Assembly (NCBI RefSeq): GCF_027214025.1
Contig: NZ_JAPWHB010000001.1
Span: forward strand, 744,001-808,000
Source: Parahoeflea alexandrii
Lineage (GTDB): Bacteria; Pseudomonadota; Alphaproteobacteria; Rhizobiales; Rhizobiaceae
Direction of reading: 5' to 3'
Length of the DNA: 64,000 bases
Made by a program: the position numbers and the translations under genes. Of the stretch, positions 42,536 through 51,938 are shown piece after piece (position 1 is the first letter of the stretch; every line of letters begins with the position of its first letter). A model generated the notes under the pieces. It was not told where the DNA came from and ran no database searches. It saw only the letters and a list, made by a program, of their open reading frames with translations.

Positions 42536-43522
42536 TCAGCCCTGAGGCGTCACCAGCTTGCGCTGCGCCTTGCGCTCGAGACCGAGCGCATGCTCGCGCA
42601 GGATGACGAACAGCCCTGCCCCGACCACGATCGTGGTGCCGGCGAGCATGGTCCATGTGGGCACGTCGCCGAAGATGAAATAGCCGATGAGAATGCCGAG
42701 CACGATCGAGGTGTACTCGAACGGCGCGATCGTCGACACGTCGGCATGGCGGTAGCTCTGGGTCAGCAGGATCTGCCCGAGACCGCCAAAGAAACCCGCA
42801 AGCGCCATGAGCGCCAGCGTCTGCCAGTCCGGAACGATCCAGCCGAACGGCAAGGTCGCGAGCGAAAGCACGGTCGCCGTCAGCGAGAAGTAGAGAACGA
42901 TCGTCGGGGTTTTTTCGGTCAGCACCAGTTTGCGGACCAGGATCATGGCCGTGGCGCCCAGCATCGCGGAGGCCAGCAGCGCCGCCGCACCCAGCGCCTC
43001 GTCGGAGCCGAAGCCGTTGCTGAACAGGCTCAGGCGCGGCCAGGAGATGATCATGACGCCGCCGAGACCGACGGCGACCGCGGTCCACCGGAAAACGCGC
43101 ACGGTCTCGCCGAGAAACAGCGCTGCAAAAACCACCGCCACCAATGGCATCGCGTAACCGATGGCAATTGCATCGGGCAGCGGCAGCCGCATGATGCCGA
43201 AAAAGCTCAGTCCCATGGCGGTGACGCCGACCAGACCGCGCCTGACATGCGACAGCGGGCTCGAGGTCCGCCAGGCGGTATCGAGCTGACCCCGCACTGC
43301 CAGGAAAATCAGGATCGGAACGATGGCGAAGGCCGAGCGGAAGAAGACTATCTGGCCGGCCGGCATGCCTTCGGCGGAAGCCTTGATCAGAGTAGACATG
43401 GTGACGAAGACGGAGACGGAGGCAACCTTGAGGGCGATCCCGATCATCGGCGATCCGGTTTGCTCGCCGCCGGTGGTCTGAGGCTCTGTCTGGCGGGAAG
43501 CAGTGGGCGTGGGTTCGGTCAC
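42536..43522 (-). CDS. EamA-family (DMT) transporter
   Basis: 328 residues. Ten TM segments in two EamA repeats (FFRSAFAIVPILIFLAVRGQ and VVFAALFLGETVRVFRW in the first; GLGQILLTQSYRHADVSTIA, PFEYTSIVLGILIGYFIFGD in the second). These carry amino acids, metabolites or nucleobases; the substrate cannot be told. A polar N-terminal 25 residues precede TM1. Convergent with the MFS gene. Confidence 0.85.
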   Translation of the reverse strand: MTEPTPTASRQTEPQTTGGEQTGSPMIGIALKVASVSVFVTMSTLIKASAEGMPAGQIVFFRSAFAIVPILIFLAVRGQLDTAWRTSSPLSHVRRGLVGVTAMGLSFFGIMRLPLPDAIAIGYAMPLVAVVFAALFLGETVRVFRWTAVAVGLGGVMIISWPRLSLFSNGFGSDEALGAAALLASAMLGATAMILVRKLVLTEKTPTIVLYFSLTATVLSLATLPFGWIVPDWQTLALMALAGFFGGLGQILLTQSYRHADVSTIAPFEYTSIVLGILIGYFIFGDVPTWTMLAGTTIVVGAGLFVILREHALGLERKAQRKLVTPQG

Positions 43523-43684
43523 CTGGCTTCTTTCACGATCGGAATTGCGGGAATGCGGCAGTCCACTCTTCAGAATTGCTTCATGGCGGCGACCATAGCC
43601 CGATGAACGGTGATCGTCCGATCAAAAATGCTGATGAACGGCCACGCCGCGCTGATGAACGCGAGCAGCCGGTCGCGCGCCGGT

Positions 43685-45982
43685 TCAGCCGTTCAGGGCT
43701 TCCCATACGCGTTGCGGGGTGGCCGGCATCTCGATGTGGCGCACACCGCGGGCGCGGTCGAGCGCGTCGACCAACGCGTTCATGGCCGCCGGGCATGCCC
43801 CGATCGTACCGGCCTCGCCTGCCCCCTTGATGCCCATGGCATTGGTGGTCGAGGGAACGTTGCGGGTCTCGAAATCGAAGAACGGCATGTTGTCGGCGCG
43901 CGGCACCGCGTAATCCATCAGGCTTGCGGTCAGCAGCTGGCCGTCCTCGGAATAGACGACACCCTCGCTCAGGCATTGAGCGACGCCCTGGACCACGCCG
44001 CCATGGATCTGGCCGAGCAGCAGAACCGGGTTCACGGTCATGCCGAAATCATCGACGATGGTGTAGCGGGCGATCTCGACCTGACCGGTCTCGGGATCGA
44101 TCTCGATTTCGCAGACATGGGTGCCGTTGGGATAGGTGGCCTCGTCCTGTACCACATCGGCAAGTCCGGTGCGGTCGTCCTCGGTCTTTGCGGCCCTGGC
44201 CATGTCGGCATAGCTGATCACCCGGTCGGTGCCGACAATGCGGGCTTCTCCGTCGACGAGCTCGATGTCGGCGGCGGAGGCTTCCAGCTCGTCGGCGGCG
44301 AGCTTCTTCATCTTTTCGGCCAGAACCTTCGAGGCCGCCGACACCGACACCCCGCCAAGCGGGATCGAACGCGAGCCGCCGGTGCCGCCGCCCTTGGCCA
44401 GCTCGGCGGTATCGCCCTGGCGCACCGTGATCCGGTCGAAGTCGATGCCGATCTGGTCGGCGACAAACTGGCTGTAGGCGGTGGCATGCCCCTGCCCGTT
44501 GGTCTGGGTTCCTATGTAAAGCGTAATGCCGCCATCGGCATCAAGCGTCAGCTTGGCCGGTTCGGAGCCGGCAAAGGCGCAGGCCTCGATGTAGACCGCC
44601 GTCCCCAATCCGCGCAGTTTTCCGCGCGACCGGGCTTTCTCGGCGCGGGCCGGGAACCCGGCCGCATCGGCCTTTTCCAGCGCCCGGGTCATGTGCCCGT
44701 CAAACTCGCCGACATCGTATATGCGCCCGCCGGGCGTCTTGTAGGGAAACTGCTCGGGCCGGATGAAGTTGCGGCGCCTGAGCTCGGCGACCGGCATGCC
44801 GGTCTCGCGCGCGGCGGCGTCGATCAGCCTCTCGATCAGAAAAGCGGCCTCCGGCCGGCCGGCGCCGCGATAGGCGTCCACCGGCGTGGTGTGCGTATAG
44901 ACGCCGCGCAATTTGAAATCGAGGTTCTGGATATCGTAGACGCCGGTGGCCATGGAGGCGCCGAAAATCGGAATGAACGGGCCGAACTGGCTCAGATAGG
45001 CGCCCATGTTGGCGAGCAGATCAATCCTGAGCCCGAGAATCCGGCCATCCTTGTCAAGCGCCAGCGAGGCCGTGACCTTGTTGTCGCGGCCATGGGCGTC
45101 GGCCAGGAAGTGCTCGGTTCGGTCCGACACCCATTTGACCGGGCGGCCGAGCCGGCGTGCCGCTTCCAGCGCCAGCGGATATTCGCGGTAGGTGAACACC
45201 TTGGTGCCGAAGCCGCCGCCGACATCGCGGGTGATGACCCGGAAGTCCTCAAGCTCCATGCGGAAGATGTCCTTGGCGATGGTCTTACGGATACCGTGGA
45301 CGCCCTGCGACCCGAGCGTCAGGGTGAACTTCTTCGCCTCCCCGTCCCATTCGGCCAAGCAGGCCCGGGTTTCCATGTAGTTCGATACCAGCCGGTTGTT
45401 GAGATAGTCGATGGTGGTGACGTGGGCGGCCTGAGCAAAGGCTTCATCGGTCTTGCCGGCATCGCCATTGCGATAGAGATAGGCCTGGTTGGTGCCCAGG
45501 TCCGCCCAGACCAGCGGGGCGCCTTCCTCCAGCGCCGACTCCAGGCTGGCCTGCGCGTCATCAAATTCCCAATCGATGTCGATGAGTTCGGAAGCTTCCT
45601 GCGCCAGGGCGAGACTGTCGGCCACGATGAAGGCCACCGCGTCTCCGACATAACGGACCTCGCCGTCGCACAACAGCGGTATGTGCTTTTGCGCGTGCCT
45701 TGTGCCGTCTGGCTGCGTGACGGTGGCCTGGTTCGGCACGGGGCCGAGATGAGCGACGTCGCTTGCGGTCAGGACCAGATGGACGCCGTCTGCAGCCCGC
45801 GCCGGTTCCAGATCATTGATCCTGAACCGCGCGGCGGCGTGGGCGGAGCGCAGCACATAGCCGCGCAACTCGCCTTCGGCCCGAACGTCATCGGTGAAGC
45901 AGCCCTCGCCCCTGATCAGTTTGAGGTCTTCCTTGCGCAACGCCGATGCGCCCACGCCGAATTTAGGTGTCGCGATGTTCAT
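43685..45982 (-). CDS. Xanthine dehydrogenase-family molybdopterin-binding subunit, form-II CoxL-like
   Basis: 765 residues. It has the N-terminal aldehyde oxidase a/b-hammerhead domain (GYVLRSAHAAARFRINDL) and the Mo-binding domain with DVGGGFGTK (about 253-261), VDAYRGAGRPEAA (AYRGAGR 370-376, the form-II signature) and the catalytic glutamate in IKGAGEAGTIG. True CO dehydrogenases carry AYxCSFR, so CO is not the substrate. The usual FAD and 2Fe-2S partner genes are absent from both sides, which is unusual. Start 45982 begins the conserved sequence (FGVGASALRKEDLKLIRGEG); the frame is open 58 codons further. Confidence 0.85.
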   Translation of the reverse strand: MNIATPKFGVGASALRKEDLKLIRGEGCFTDDVRAEGELRGYVLRSAHAAARFRINDLEPARAADGVHLVLTASDVAHLGPVPNQATVTQPDGTRHAQKHIPLLCDGEVRYVGDAVAFIVADSLALAQEASELIDIDWEFDDAQASLESALEEGAPLVWADLGTNQAYLYRNGDAGKTDEAFAQAAHVTTIDYLNNRLVSNYMETRACLAEWDGEAKKFTLTLGSQGVHGIRKTIAKDIFRMELEDFRVITRDVGGGFGTKVFTYREYPLALEAARRLGRPVKWVSDRTEHFLADAHGRDNKVTASLALDKDGRILGLRIDLLANMGAYLSQFGPFIPIFGASMATGVYDIQNLDFKLRGVYTHTTPVDAYRGAGRPEAAFLIERLIDAAARETGMPVAELRRRNFIRPEQFPYKTPGGRIYDVGEFDGHMTRALEKADAAGFPARAEKARSRGKLRGLGTAVYIEACAFAGSEPAKLTLDADGGITLYIGTQTNGQGHATAYSQFVADQIGIDFDRITVRQGDTAELAKGGGTGGSRSIPLGGVSVSAASKVLAEKMKKLAADELEASAADIELVDGEARIVGTDRVISYADMARAAKTEDDRTGLADVVQDEATYPNGTHVCEIEIDPETGQVEIARYTIVDDFGMTVNPVLLLGQIHGGVVQGVAQCLSEGVVYSEDGQLLTASLMDYAVPRADNMPFFDFETRNVPSTTNAMGIKGAGEAGTIGACPAAMNALVDALDRARGVRHIEMPATPQRVWEALNG

Positions 45983-46596
45983 GGCAGGTCCCGGTGAAGG
46001 ATTGGATTTGACGGTCGCGGGCGCGACTCTCCCCTCATAATTAGCTCCGGAGGCCGGAATGTCGAGTGCCGTCTTCCGAACTGGCCGGGCATGCCGCCAG
46101 CCGCATCCGCCAGCCTGCCGGACCGGGCGCGGGAATCCGCACATGACTTGCAACAATTGGTATCAAAGGATTAAGCATTACCATCGCATATGCACCGGCA
46201 TGGTTGTGGACAGAGGCGACCGCCTGCTCACGGCCTCCTGGCCGATAGAAAGCAACAACGTAAAGAGAACACGTCCTCTCACCTCATTTTTCCAATAGAA
46301 CTATATAGACTTTCGAATCACCGCGTACTTTTCATAAAATAATAGTCCTATTTTCGATAGCTGACTGGAGAACACTGAGTTCTTATCAACCGATCAAATC
46401 AATAATGGACTTTTATATTATATCATGACTGATTTTACAGTGATTTCCGCTGGCGACCCGCAATCATTCATACTGCTTTTCCAGCCTCGCCAAAAATTGG
46501 CTCCCGTCGATTGATGCGGGGATATCTTAACCCGATGTCAGGATCCAACGTGATAGCGTCCCGTCCCATAATGGGAAATTGCGGGGCATAAAGCAT
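45983..46596. other. Long intergenic region with an A/T-rich block
   Basis: 614 bases between the divergent CoxL-like gene and pepN. 46290-46470 is far richer in A/T than its neighbours (for example cataaaataatagtcc and ttttatattatatcatg). Frames here are short and lack ribosome binding sites; I support no gene. It must contain the pepN promoter. Confidence 0.5.
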
Positions 46597-49239
46597 ATGC
46601 GGACTGAAACGGGACAAGTCTACAAGCTCAAGGATTACAAGCCGACCGACTTCGTGGTGGAGCGGATCGATCTGACCTTCGAGCTTGATCCTAAGGAGAC
46701 AACCGTTGTCTCCCGCGTGATCCTGCATCGCCGCGAGGGCGTTGCGGCAGACGCGCCCCTGGTGTTTGACGGAGACGAACTCGCACTCGACAGTCTGCAG
46801 ATTGACGGCAACGATATCGATCCGTCGCTCTATGACGCCACGCCCGACAGCCTGACCATTCGCGGCCTGCCCGAAAGCGGCCCGTTCGAGGTCACCGTCA
46901 CCACGACGATCTCGCCCGAAACCAACACCAAGCTGATGGGGCTCTACCGCACCAACGGCGTCTACTGCACCCAGTGCGAGGCGGAAGGGTTCCGCCGCAT
47001 CACCTATTTCTATGACCGTCCGGATGTGCTTGCGGTCTACACCGTCACCATCATTGCCAGCAAGGAAGACACCAAGCAGCTTCTGTCGAACGGCAACTTC
47101 CTGGGCGGCGGCAATTACGATGAAGGCCGGCATTTCGCCGCCTGGTTCGACCCGCACCCGAAACCGTCCTACCTGTTTGCGCTGGTGGGTGGGGATCTCG
47201 GCGTCGTCGAGGACACGTTCACCACGATGAGCGAGCGTGAAGTGGCGCTCAAGATCTATGTCGAGCACGGCAAGGAAGGCCGCGCCGGCTACGCCATGGA
47301 TGCGCTCAAGCGCTCGATGAAATGGGACGAAGAAGTCTTCGGCCGCGAATATGATCTCGACATCTTCCAGATCGTCGCGGTTTCGGATTTCAACATGGGC
47401 GCCATGGAAAACAAGGGGCTCAATGTCTTTAACGACAAGTATGTTCTGGCAGACCCCGACACCGCCACCGACGCCGACTATGCCAACATCGAAGCCATCA
47501 TCGCGCATGAGTATTTCCACAACTGGACCGGCAACCGCATCACCTGCCGCGACTGGTTCCAGCTGTGCCTGAAGGAAGGGCTGACGGTCTACCGCGACCA
47601 TGCGTTTTCCGCTGATCAGCGCTCCGCCGCCGTCAAGCGCATTGCCGAAATCCGGCTTTTGAAAGCGCACCAGTTTCCCGAGGATGCCGGCCCGCTGGCG
47701 CATCCGGTGCGCCCGGAAACCTACAAGGAAATCAACAATTTCTACACGGCGACCGTGTATGAAAAAGGTTCTGAAGTGGTGCGCATGATCCGCACCATTC
47801 TGGGCGCGGAGGATTTCCGCAAGGGCATGGACCTTTACTTCGAGCGGCACGATGGCGACGCCTCGACGATCGAGGACTTCCTCGCCTGCTTCGCGGAAGC
47901 CAGCGGCCGCGATCTCAAGCAATTCGCGCTGTGGTACAGCCAGGCCGGCACTCCTTCGGTGTCGGTCTCGACGGACTGGAACGAAGCGGCAAAAACCTTC
48001 AAGGTGACGCTCGAGCAGTCGCTGGCGCCGACGCCGGGCCAATCCCGCAAGGCGCTGATGCACATTCCGCTGGCCTACGGGCTGATCCTGCCCGACGGCT
48101 CGGAGTTCGACGGAAACCCGGACAGCGGCGACGCCGAGAACGGCGTGTTTCACCTGACAAAGCGCAAGCAGACCTTCACCTTCGCCGACGTGCCGGGCCG
48201 GCCGGTGCTGTCGATCAACCGCGGCTTCTCCGCCCCGGTCAACATCGCCATGGAACAAAGCGCTGCCGACCTCGCCCACATTGCCCGTCATGACAGCGAC
48301 GGCGTCTCACGCTGGCAGGCATTGAACGAGCAGGCCATGCGGCACCTGGTGGCAGTTTCGAAACTGGCACGGGACGGACGCAACCTGCCCTCGGCCAGGG
48401 AGCTTGCCGACATCCTCGTCGCCACCGCGGCCGATGAAAGCCTGGAACCCGCCTTCCGCGCCCAGGCGCTGATGCTGCCGGCGGAAAGCGACATCGCCCG
48501 CGAGATCGGCTCCAACATCGATCCCGACGCCATCCATACCGCGCGCGAGGCGGTGCTGTCGGAAGTTGCCGGCGCCGGGCTCGAAGTGTTCGCCCGGCTT
48601 GCCGACAGCGCGCCGAAGGGCCCCTACAACCCCGACGCCACGGATGCCGGTCTTCGCGCCCTTGCCGGCGTTGCCCTCGCCTATGCCTCGATTGCCGAAG
48701 GCCGGCCCGCCCGCGCCAAGGCCACCTACGACAACAGCGACAACATGACCGTCATGGCCCAGGCGCTGCAGGTGCTGGCGCACCAGTTCCCCAACTCGGC
48801 GGAAACCGCAGATGCGCTGGCCGCCTTCAAAAGCCGGTTTGCCGATGACCCGCTGGCGCTCGACAAGTGGTACTCGATCCAGGCCATGACGCCGGGCGCA
48901 GAGACCTGCGCGCGGGTCGAGAACCTGCTCGACAGTGCCGATTTCGACCGCACCAACCCGAACCGCATGCGCTCGCTGATCGGGTCCTTCTCGGCCGGCA
49001 ACCCGACCGGCTTCAATGCCGCCGACGGCGCAGGCTACCGGCTGCTGGCGCGCGAAGTCATCGACATCGACAAGCGCAACCCGCAACTGGCAGCGCGGCT
49101 GCTGACCGCCATGCGCTCCTGGCGTTCGCTCGAGGCAGGCCGGCAGGAGCTTGCCCGCCTGGCGCTGGTTTCGATCCGCGAGGCCGGTGAACTGTCGCCC
49201 GATGTCGGCGATATCGTCGACCGGATGCTGGCCAACTGA
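46597..49239 (+). CDS. pepN: Aminopeptidase N (M1 family)
   Basis: 880 residues, as in E. coli PepN. The exopeptidase motif is GAMENKGLNVF (near residue 268), the zinc site HEYFHNW (304-308) with E327 in LKEGLTVYRD. The C-terminal half is the DUF3458 helical domain. A broad-specificity cytosolic aminopeptidase. The ATG at 46597 (MRTETGQVYKLKDYKPTDF) is preferred over a TTG six codons before. A long hairpin follows the stop. Confidence 0.95.
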   Translation: MRTETGQVYKLKDYKPTDFVVERIDLTFELDPKETTVVSRVILHRREGVAADAPLVFDGDELALDSLQIDGNDIDPSLYDATPDSLTIRGLPESGPFEVTVTTTISPETNTKLMGLYRTNGVYCTQCEAEGFRRITYFYDRPDVLAVYTVTIIASKEDTKQLLSNGNFLGGGNYDEGRHFAAWFDPHPKPSYLFALVGGDLGVVEDTFTTMSEREVALKIYVEHGKEGRAGYAMDALKRSMKWDEEVFGREYDLDIFQIVAVSDFNMGAMENKGLNVFNDKYVLADPDTATDADYANIEAIIAHEYFHNWTGNRITCRDWFQLCLKEGLTVYRDHAFSADQRSAAVKRIAEIRLLKAHQFPEDAGPLAHPVRPETYKEINNFYTATVYEKGSEVVRMIRTILGAEDFRKGMDLYFERHDGDASTIEDFLACFAEASGRDLKQFALWYSQAGTPSVSVSTDWNEAAKTFKVTLEQSLAPTPGQSRKALMHIPLAYGLILPDGSEFDGNPDSGDAENGVFHLTKRKQTFTFADVPGRPVLSINRGFSAPVNIAMEQSAADLAHIARHDSDGVSRWQALNEQAMRHLVAVSKLARDGRNLPSARELADILVATAADESLEPAFRAQALMLPAESDIAREIGSNIDPDAIHTAREAVLSEVAGAGLEVFARLADSAPKGPYNPDATDAGLRALAGVALAYASIAEGRPARAKATYDNSDNMTVMAQALQVLAHQFPNSAETADALAAFKSRFADDPLALDKWYSIQAMTPGAETCARVENLLDSADFDRTNPNRMRSLIGSFSAGNPTGFNAADGAGYRLLAREVIDIDKRNPQLAARLLTAMRSWRSLEAGRQELARLALVSIREAGELSPDVGDIVDRMLAN

Positions 49240-49260
49240 CAATTCCGCGATTGCCCGATC

Positions 49261-49311
49261 CACAAGCTCATGCTTCGCCGCAGCCTGCGCGCGGTGAAGC
49301 ATGAGCTTGTG
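49261..49311. terminator. Long hairpin after pepN
   Basis: A perfect 16-bp stem, CACAAGCTCATGCTTC (49261-49276) with GAAGCATGAGCTTGTG (49296-49311), has a 19-base loop. Only ATCATTT follows, so either a weak terminator or a 3'-end stabilising structure. Confidence 0.6.
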
Positions 49312-49412
49312 ATCATTTAAGGGCATGCTTTTTCGGCTTCGAACTGCGAAGCCCGAGTTCCGGCATCGGCCCGCCGACTCGAATCCGCCAAATAATAAGC
49401 AAATTCAAATTC

Positions 49413-49427
49413 TTAAAGAATGATTAC
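49413..49427 (+). promoter_or_regulatory. Candidate CtrA box upstream of pleC
   Basis: TTAA-N7-TTAC matches the alphaproteobacterial CtrA site TTAA-N7-TTAA at 7 of 8 positions. It lies in an A/T-rich block about 93 bases before the pleC start codon. Confidence 0.35.
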
Positions 49428-49519
49428 TTTTAGGACTGGACAAGCCGAATCACCTTTGATTCATTAGGGCAGATTCGGAGATGCGGTAGTCCGGATCCTA
49501 ACGGGGATTTACGATTAAT

Positions 49520-51865
49520 ATGACGGATGCGCAGCACCTACCTGCGGCCGAAGGGTCGAATCATGCTCGCGAGGCCAGTGTGAAGCCTGCTGTTGCAGGA
49601 GGAATGTCAGGTCACGCAAAACTGTTTGCACAGCCTGCCTATGAACGGCTGATCGGTGCCGAGCCCTTTCTCAAGCGCCTGATCCCGGTGCTGATCGTCT
49701 GCTTTCTGGTGGTAGTCGCTGCCGCGCGCTACATGAACATCAGCGACAACCGCGACCGCCTGTTGGTCGGGGCAGAGCAGCTGACCGCGATGTCGCTCGC
49801 CGCGGCGCACGCAACCCTGTCGACGGACCTGGCGCCGGTCGGACAATCGCTCAGATGGGAAACCGAGGCGCGGCTCAACCGCGTGATCAGCGCAATGCCG
49901 GACACCGCCGGCCGCTTCCTGCTGGTGTTCGATGCCGATGGCCGCGCGTTTGCAGCCACCGCGGGCGGATACGAGCATGTCGGCAGGCAGATTTCGTCGC
50001 TGCTCCAGGAATCCTCGCCGCTCAGGCTGTTCGGCGAACGCGCGGGCGTGCAGACGATCGAATTGAACGGCGAGCCCGTCCTGGCGGCGATGTCGCACCT
50101 GGCCGATGGCGTGGGGTCGATCCTCTCGGTCACGCCGGTCGCCGACATGAACGCGGCCTGGCGGCAATCGGTATCGGTCAATGTGACGCTGTTCATCGCC
50201 ACCTCGTCGATCCTGCTTGTCATTCTCTATGCCTATTTCAGCCAGGCCGGCCGGGCACAGGAGGCCGACGACATCTACCAGGAGAGCCATCGCCGGGTCG
50301 ACATGGCGCTGTCGCGCGGACGCTGCGGATTGTGGGACTGGGACATGGCGCGCGGCCGGGTCTACTGGTCGCGCTCGATGTACGAGATCCTCGGCCTGCC
50401 GCCCCGCGACAGCGTGATCTCGTTCGGCGAGGCCTCGCACCTGATCCATCCCGACGATGGCGATCTCTACGAGATTGCCCAGAAAGTGGCGAGCGGCGAC
50501 ATAAGGCAGGTGGACCATCTGTTCCGCATGCGCCATGCCGACGGGCACTATCTGTGGATGCGGGCCCGGGCGCAGGTCGTCGACCCGAGTTCGGCCCAGA
50601 CCCACCTGATCGGCATTGCCATGGATGTCACCGAGCAGCGCCACCTGCAGCAGCGCACAGTGGAGGCAGACCAGCGCCTGTTCGACGCCATCGAGAGCAC
50701 ATCCGAAGCCTTCGTGCTGTGGGACCGCGACGACCGGCTGGTGCTGTGGAACAAGCACTACCAGGAGATCCATGGCCTGCCGGCGGAATGCCTGGCGCCG
50801 GGAACGCCGCGGTCGGCGGTCGAGGCGGCGGCAACCCGCCCGGTGGTGGAGCGGCGTCTGGCAGTCCCCTGCTCGAAGGGACTGGCGCAAACCTATGAAG
50901 TCCAGCTCGGCGACGGGCGCTGGCTGCAGATCAACGAGCGCCAGACACGCGAGGGCGGACAGGTGTCCGTGGGGACCGACATCACACCGCTCAAGCGCAA
51001 CCAGGAACGGCTGCGCGAAAGTGAGAAACGCTTGATGGCCACCATCGGCGACCTCACCACCTCCCAGGCCGAGCTCAAGCGCAAGGCGGCGGAACTGTCG
51101 GCGCTCAACCGCGACTATCAGATCGAGACAGAGCGTGCGGAAGCCGCGAGCAAGGCCAAGTCCGAGTTCCTCGCCAATATGAGCCACGAGCTGAGAACCC
51201 CGCTCAACGCCATCATCGGCTTTTCCGAGGTACTGCAGGCGCGCATGTTCGGGCCGCTCGGGTCGGACAAATATGTCGAGTATGCCGACGACATCCACAA
51301 TTCCGGCATCCATTTGCTCACCGTGATCAACGACATTCTCGACATGGCCAAGATCGAGGCCGGGCAGATGCAGATCGATTGCGAGAATGTGGACCTGGCG
51401 CCGCTGCTCGACGAGGCGCTGCGGCTGGTGGCGATCCAGGCCGAGAAGAAGGGCATCGAGGTCGAGCAGAAGATTTCCAAGCACCTGTCGCTCAATGCCG
51501 ACCGCCGGGCGATGAAGCAGATCCTGCTCAACCTGCTGTCCAATGCGGTCAAGTTCACCGAACCGGGCGGCCGGATCATGGTCAGGGCGCGCCGGACGTC
51601 CAGCGCCGTCACCCTGACCATCGAGGACACGGGCATCGGCATTCCGAAGGCGCAATTGAGCCGGATCGGCCAGCCTTTCGAGCAGGTGCAGAACCAGTTC
51701 TCGAAATCCACCGGCGGTTCCGGTCTCGGACTGGCGATCTCGCGCAGCCTCGCCGAACTGCACGGCGGCGCGATGAAGGTCCGCTCCGTCGAAGGCGTCG
51801 GAACCATCGTCAGCGTGCGGATGCCGGTCGAGTGCTCCCAGAGCGAACCGGCCGCGGCCGAATAG
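49520..51865 (+). CDS. pleC: PAS-domain sensor histidine kinase, PleC-like
   Basis: 781 residues. Cytoplasmic N-terminus, TM1 (LIPVLIVCFLVVVAAARYM), periplasmic region, TM2 (VTLFIATSSILLVILYAYF), two PAS domains (GLWDWDMARGRVYWS with HPDD; AFVLWDRDDRLVLWN), then HisKA with H556 in NMSHELRTPLNAIIGFSEVL and HATPase with LLNLLSNAVKFT, DTGIGI and GGSGLGLAI. This is the PleC/DivJ-type layout. In Sinorhizobium pleC lies, as I remember, between the pepN and glnE neighbourhoods, matching this locus. PleC controls the DivK phosphorylation state and so CtrA and polar development. Confidence 0.7.
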   Translation: MTDAQHLPAAEGSNHAREASVKPAVAGGMSGHAKLFAQPAYERLIGAEPFLKRLIPVLIVCFLVVVAAARYMNISDNRDRLLVGAEQLTAMSLAAAHATLSTDLAPVGQSLRWETEARLNRVISAMPDTAGRFLLVFDADGRAFAATAGGYEHVGRQISSLLQESSPLRLFGERAGVQTIELNGEPVLAAMSHLADGVGSILSVTPVADMNAAWRQSVSVNVTLFIATSSILLVILYAYFSQAGRAQEADDIYQESHRRVDMALSRGRCGLWDWDMARGRVYWSRSMYEILGLPPRDSVISFGEASHLIHPDDGDLYEIAQKVASGDIRQVDHLFRMRHADGHYLWMRARAQVVDPSSAQTHLIGIAMDVTEQRHLQQRTVEADQRLFDAIESTSEAFVLWDRDDRLVLWNKHYQEIHGLPAECLAPGTPRSAVEAAATRPVVERRLAVPCSKGLAQTYEVQLGDGRWLQINERQTREGGQVSVGTDITPLKRNQERLRESEKRLMATIGDLTTSQAELKRKAAELSALNRDYQIETERAEAASKAKSEFLANMSHELRTPLNAIIGFSEVLQARMFGPLGSDKYVEYADDIHNSGIHLLTVINDILDMAKIEAGQMQIDCENVDLAPLLDEALRLVAIQAEKKGIEVEQKISKHLSLNADRRAMKQILLNLLSNAVKFTEPGGRIMVRARRTSSAVTLTIEDTGIGIPKAQLSRIGQPFEQVQNQFSKSTGGSGLGLAISRSLAELHGGAMKVRSVEGVGTIVSVRMPVECSQSEPAAAE

Positions 51866-51938
51866 GCGTCAGCGCCGGGCTTGCTTGCGGCAATGCCTCG
51901 GAGCCGCCCAATACCGCCGGAGGGCTGATTGCCCGTCT

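Noticed and set aside
43610-45997. 795-codon open frame on the plus strand
   Set aside because: It lies wholly antisense to the CoxL-like gene, its translation is Gly/Arg/His-rich with no family motif, and long antisense frames are expected in GC-rich coding DNA.
46424-46515. 29-codon plus-strand frame in the A/T-rich gap before pepN
   Set aside because: Too short, no ribosome binding site and no similarity that I recognise.
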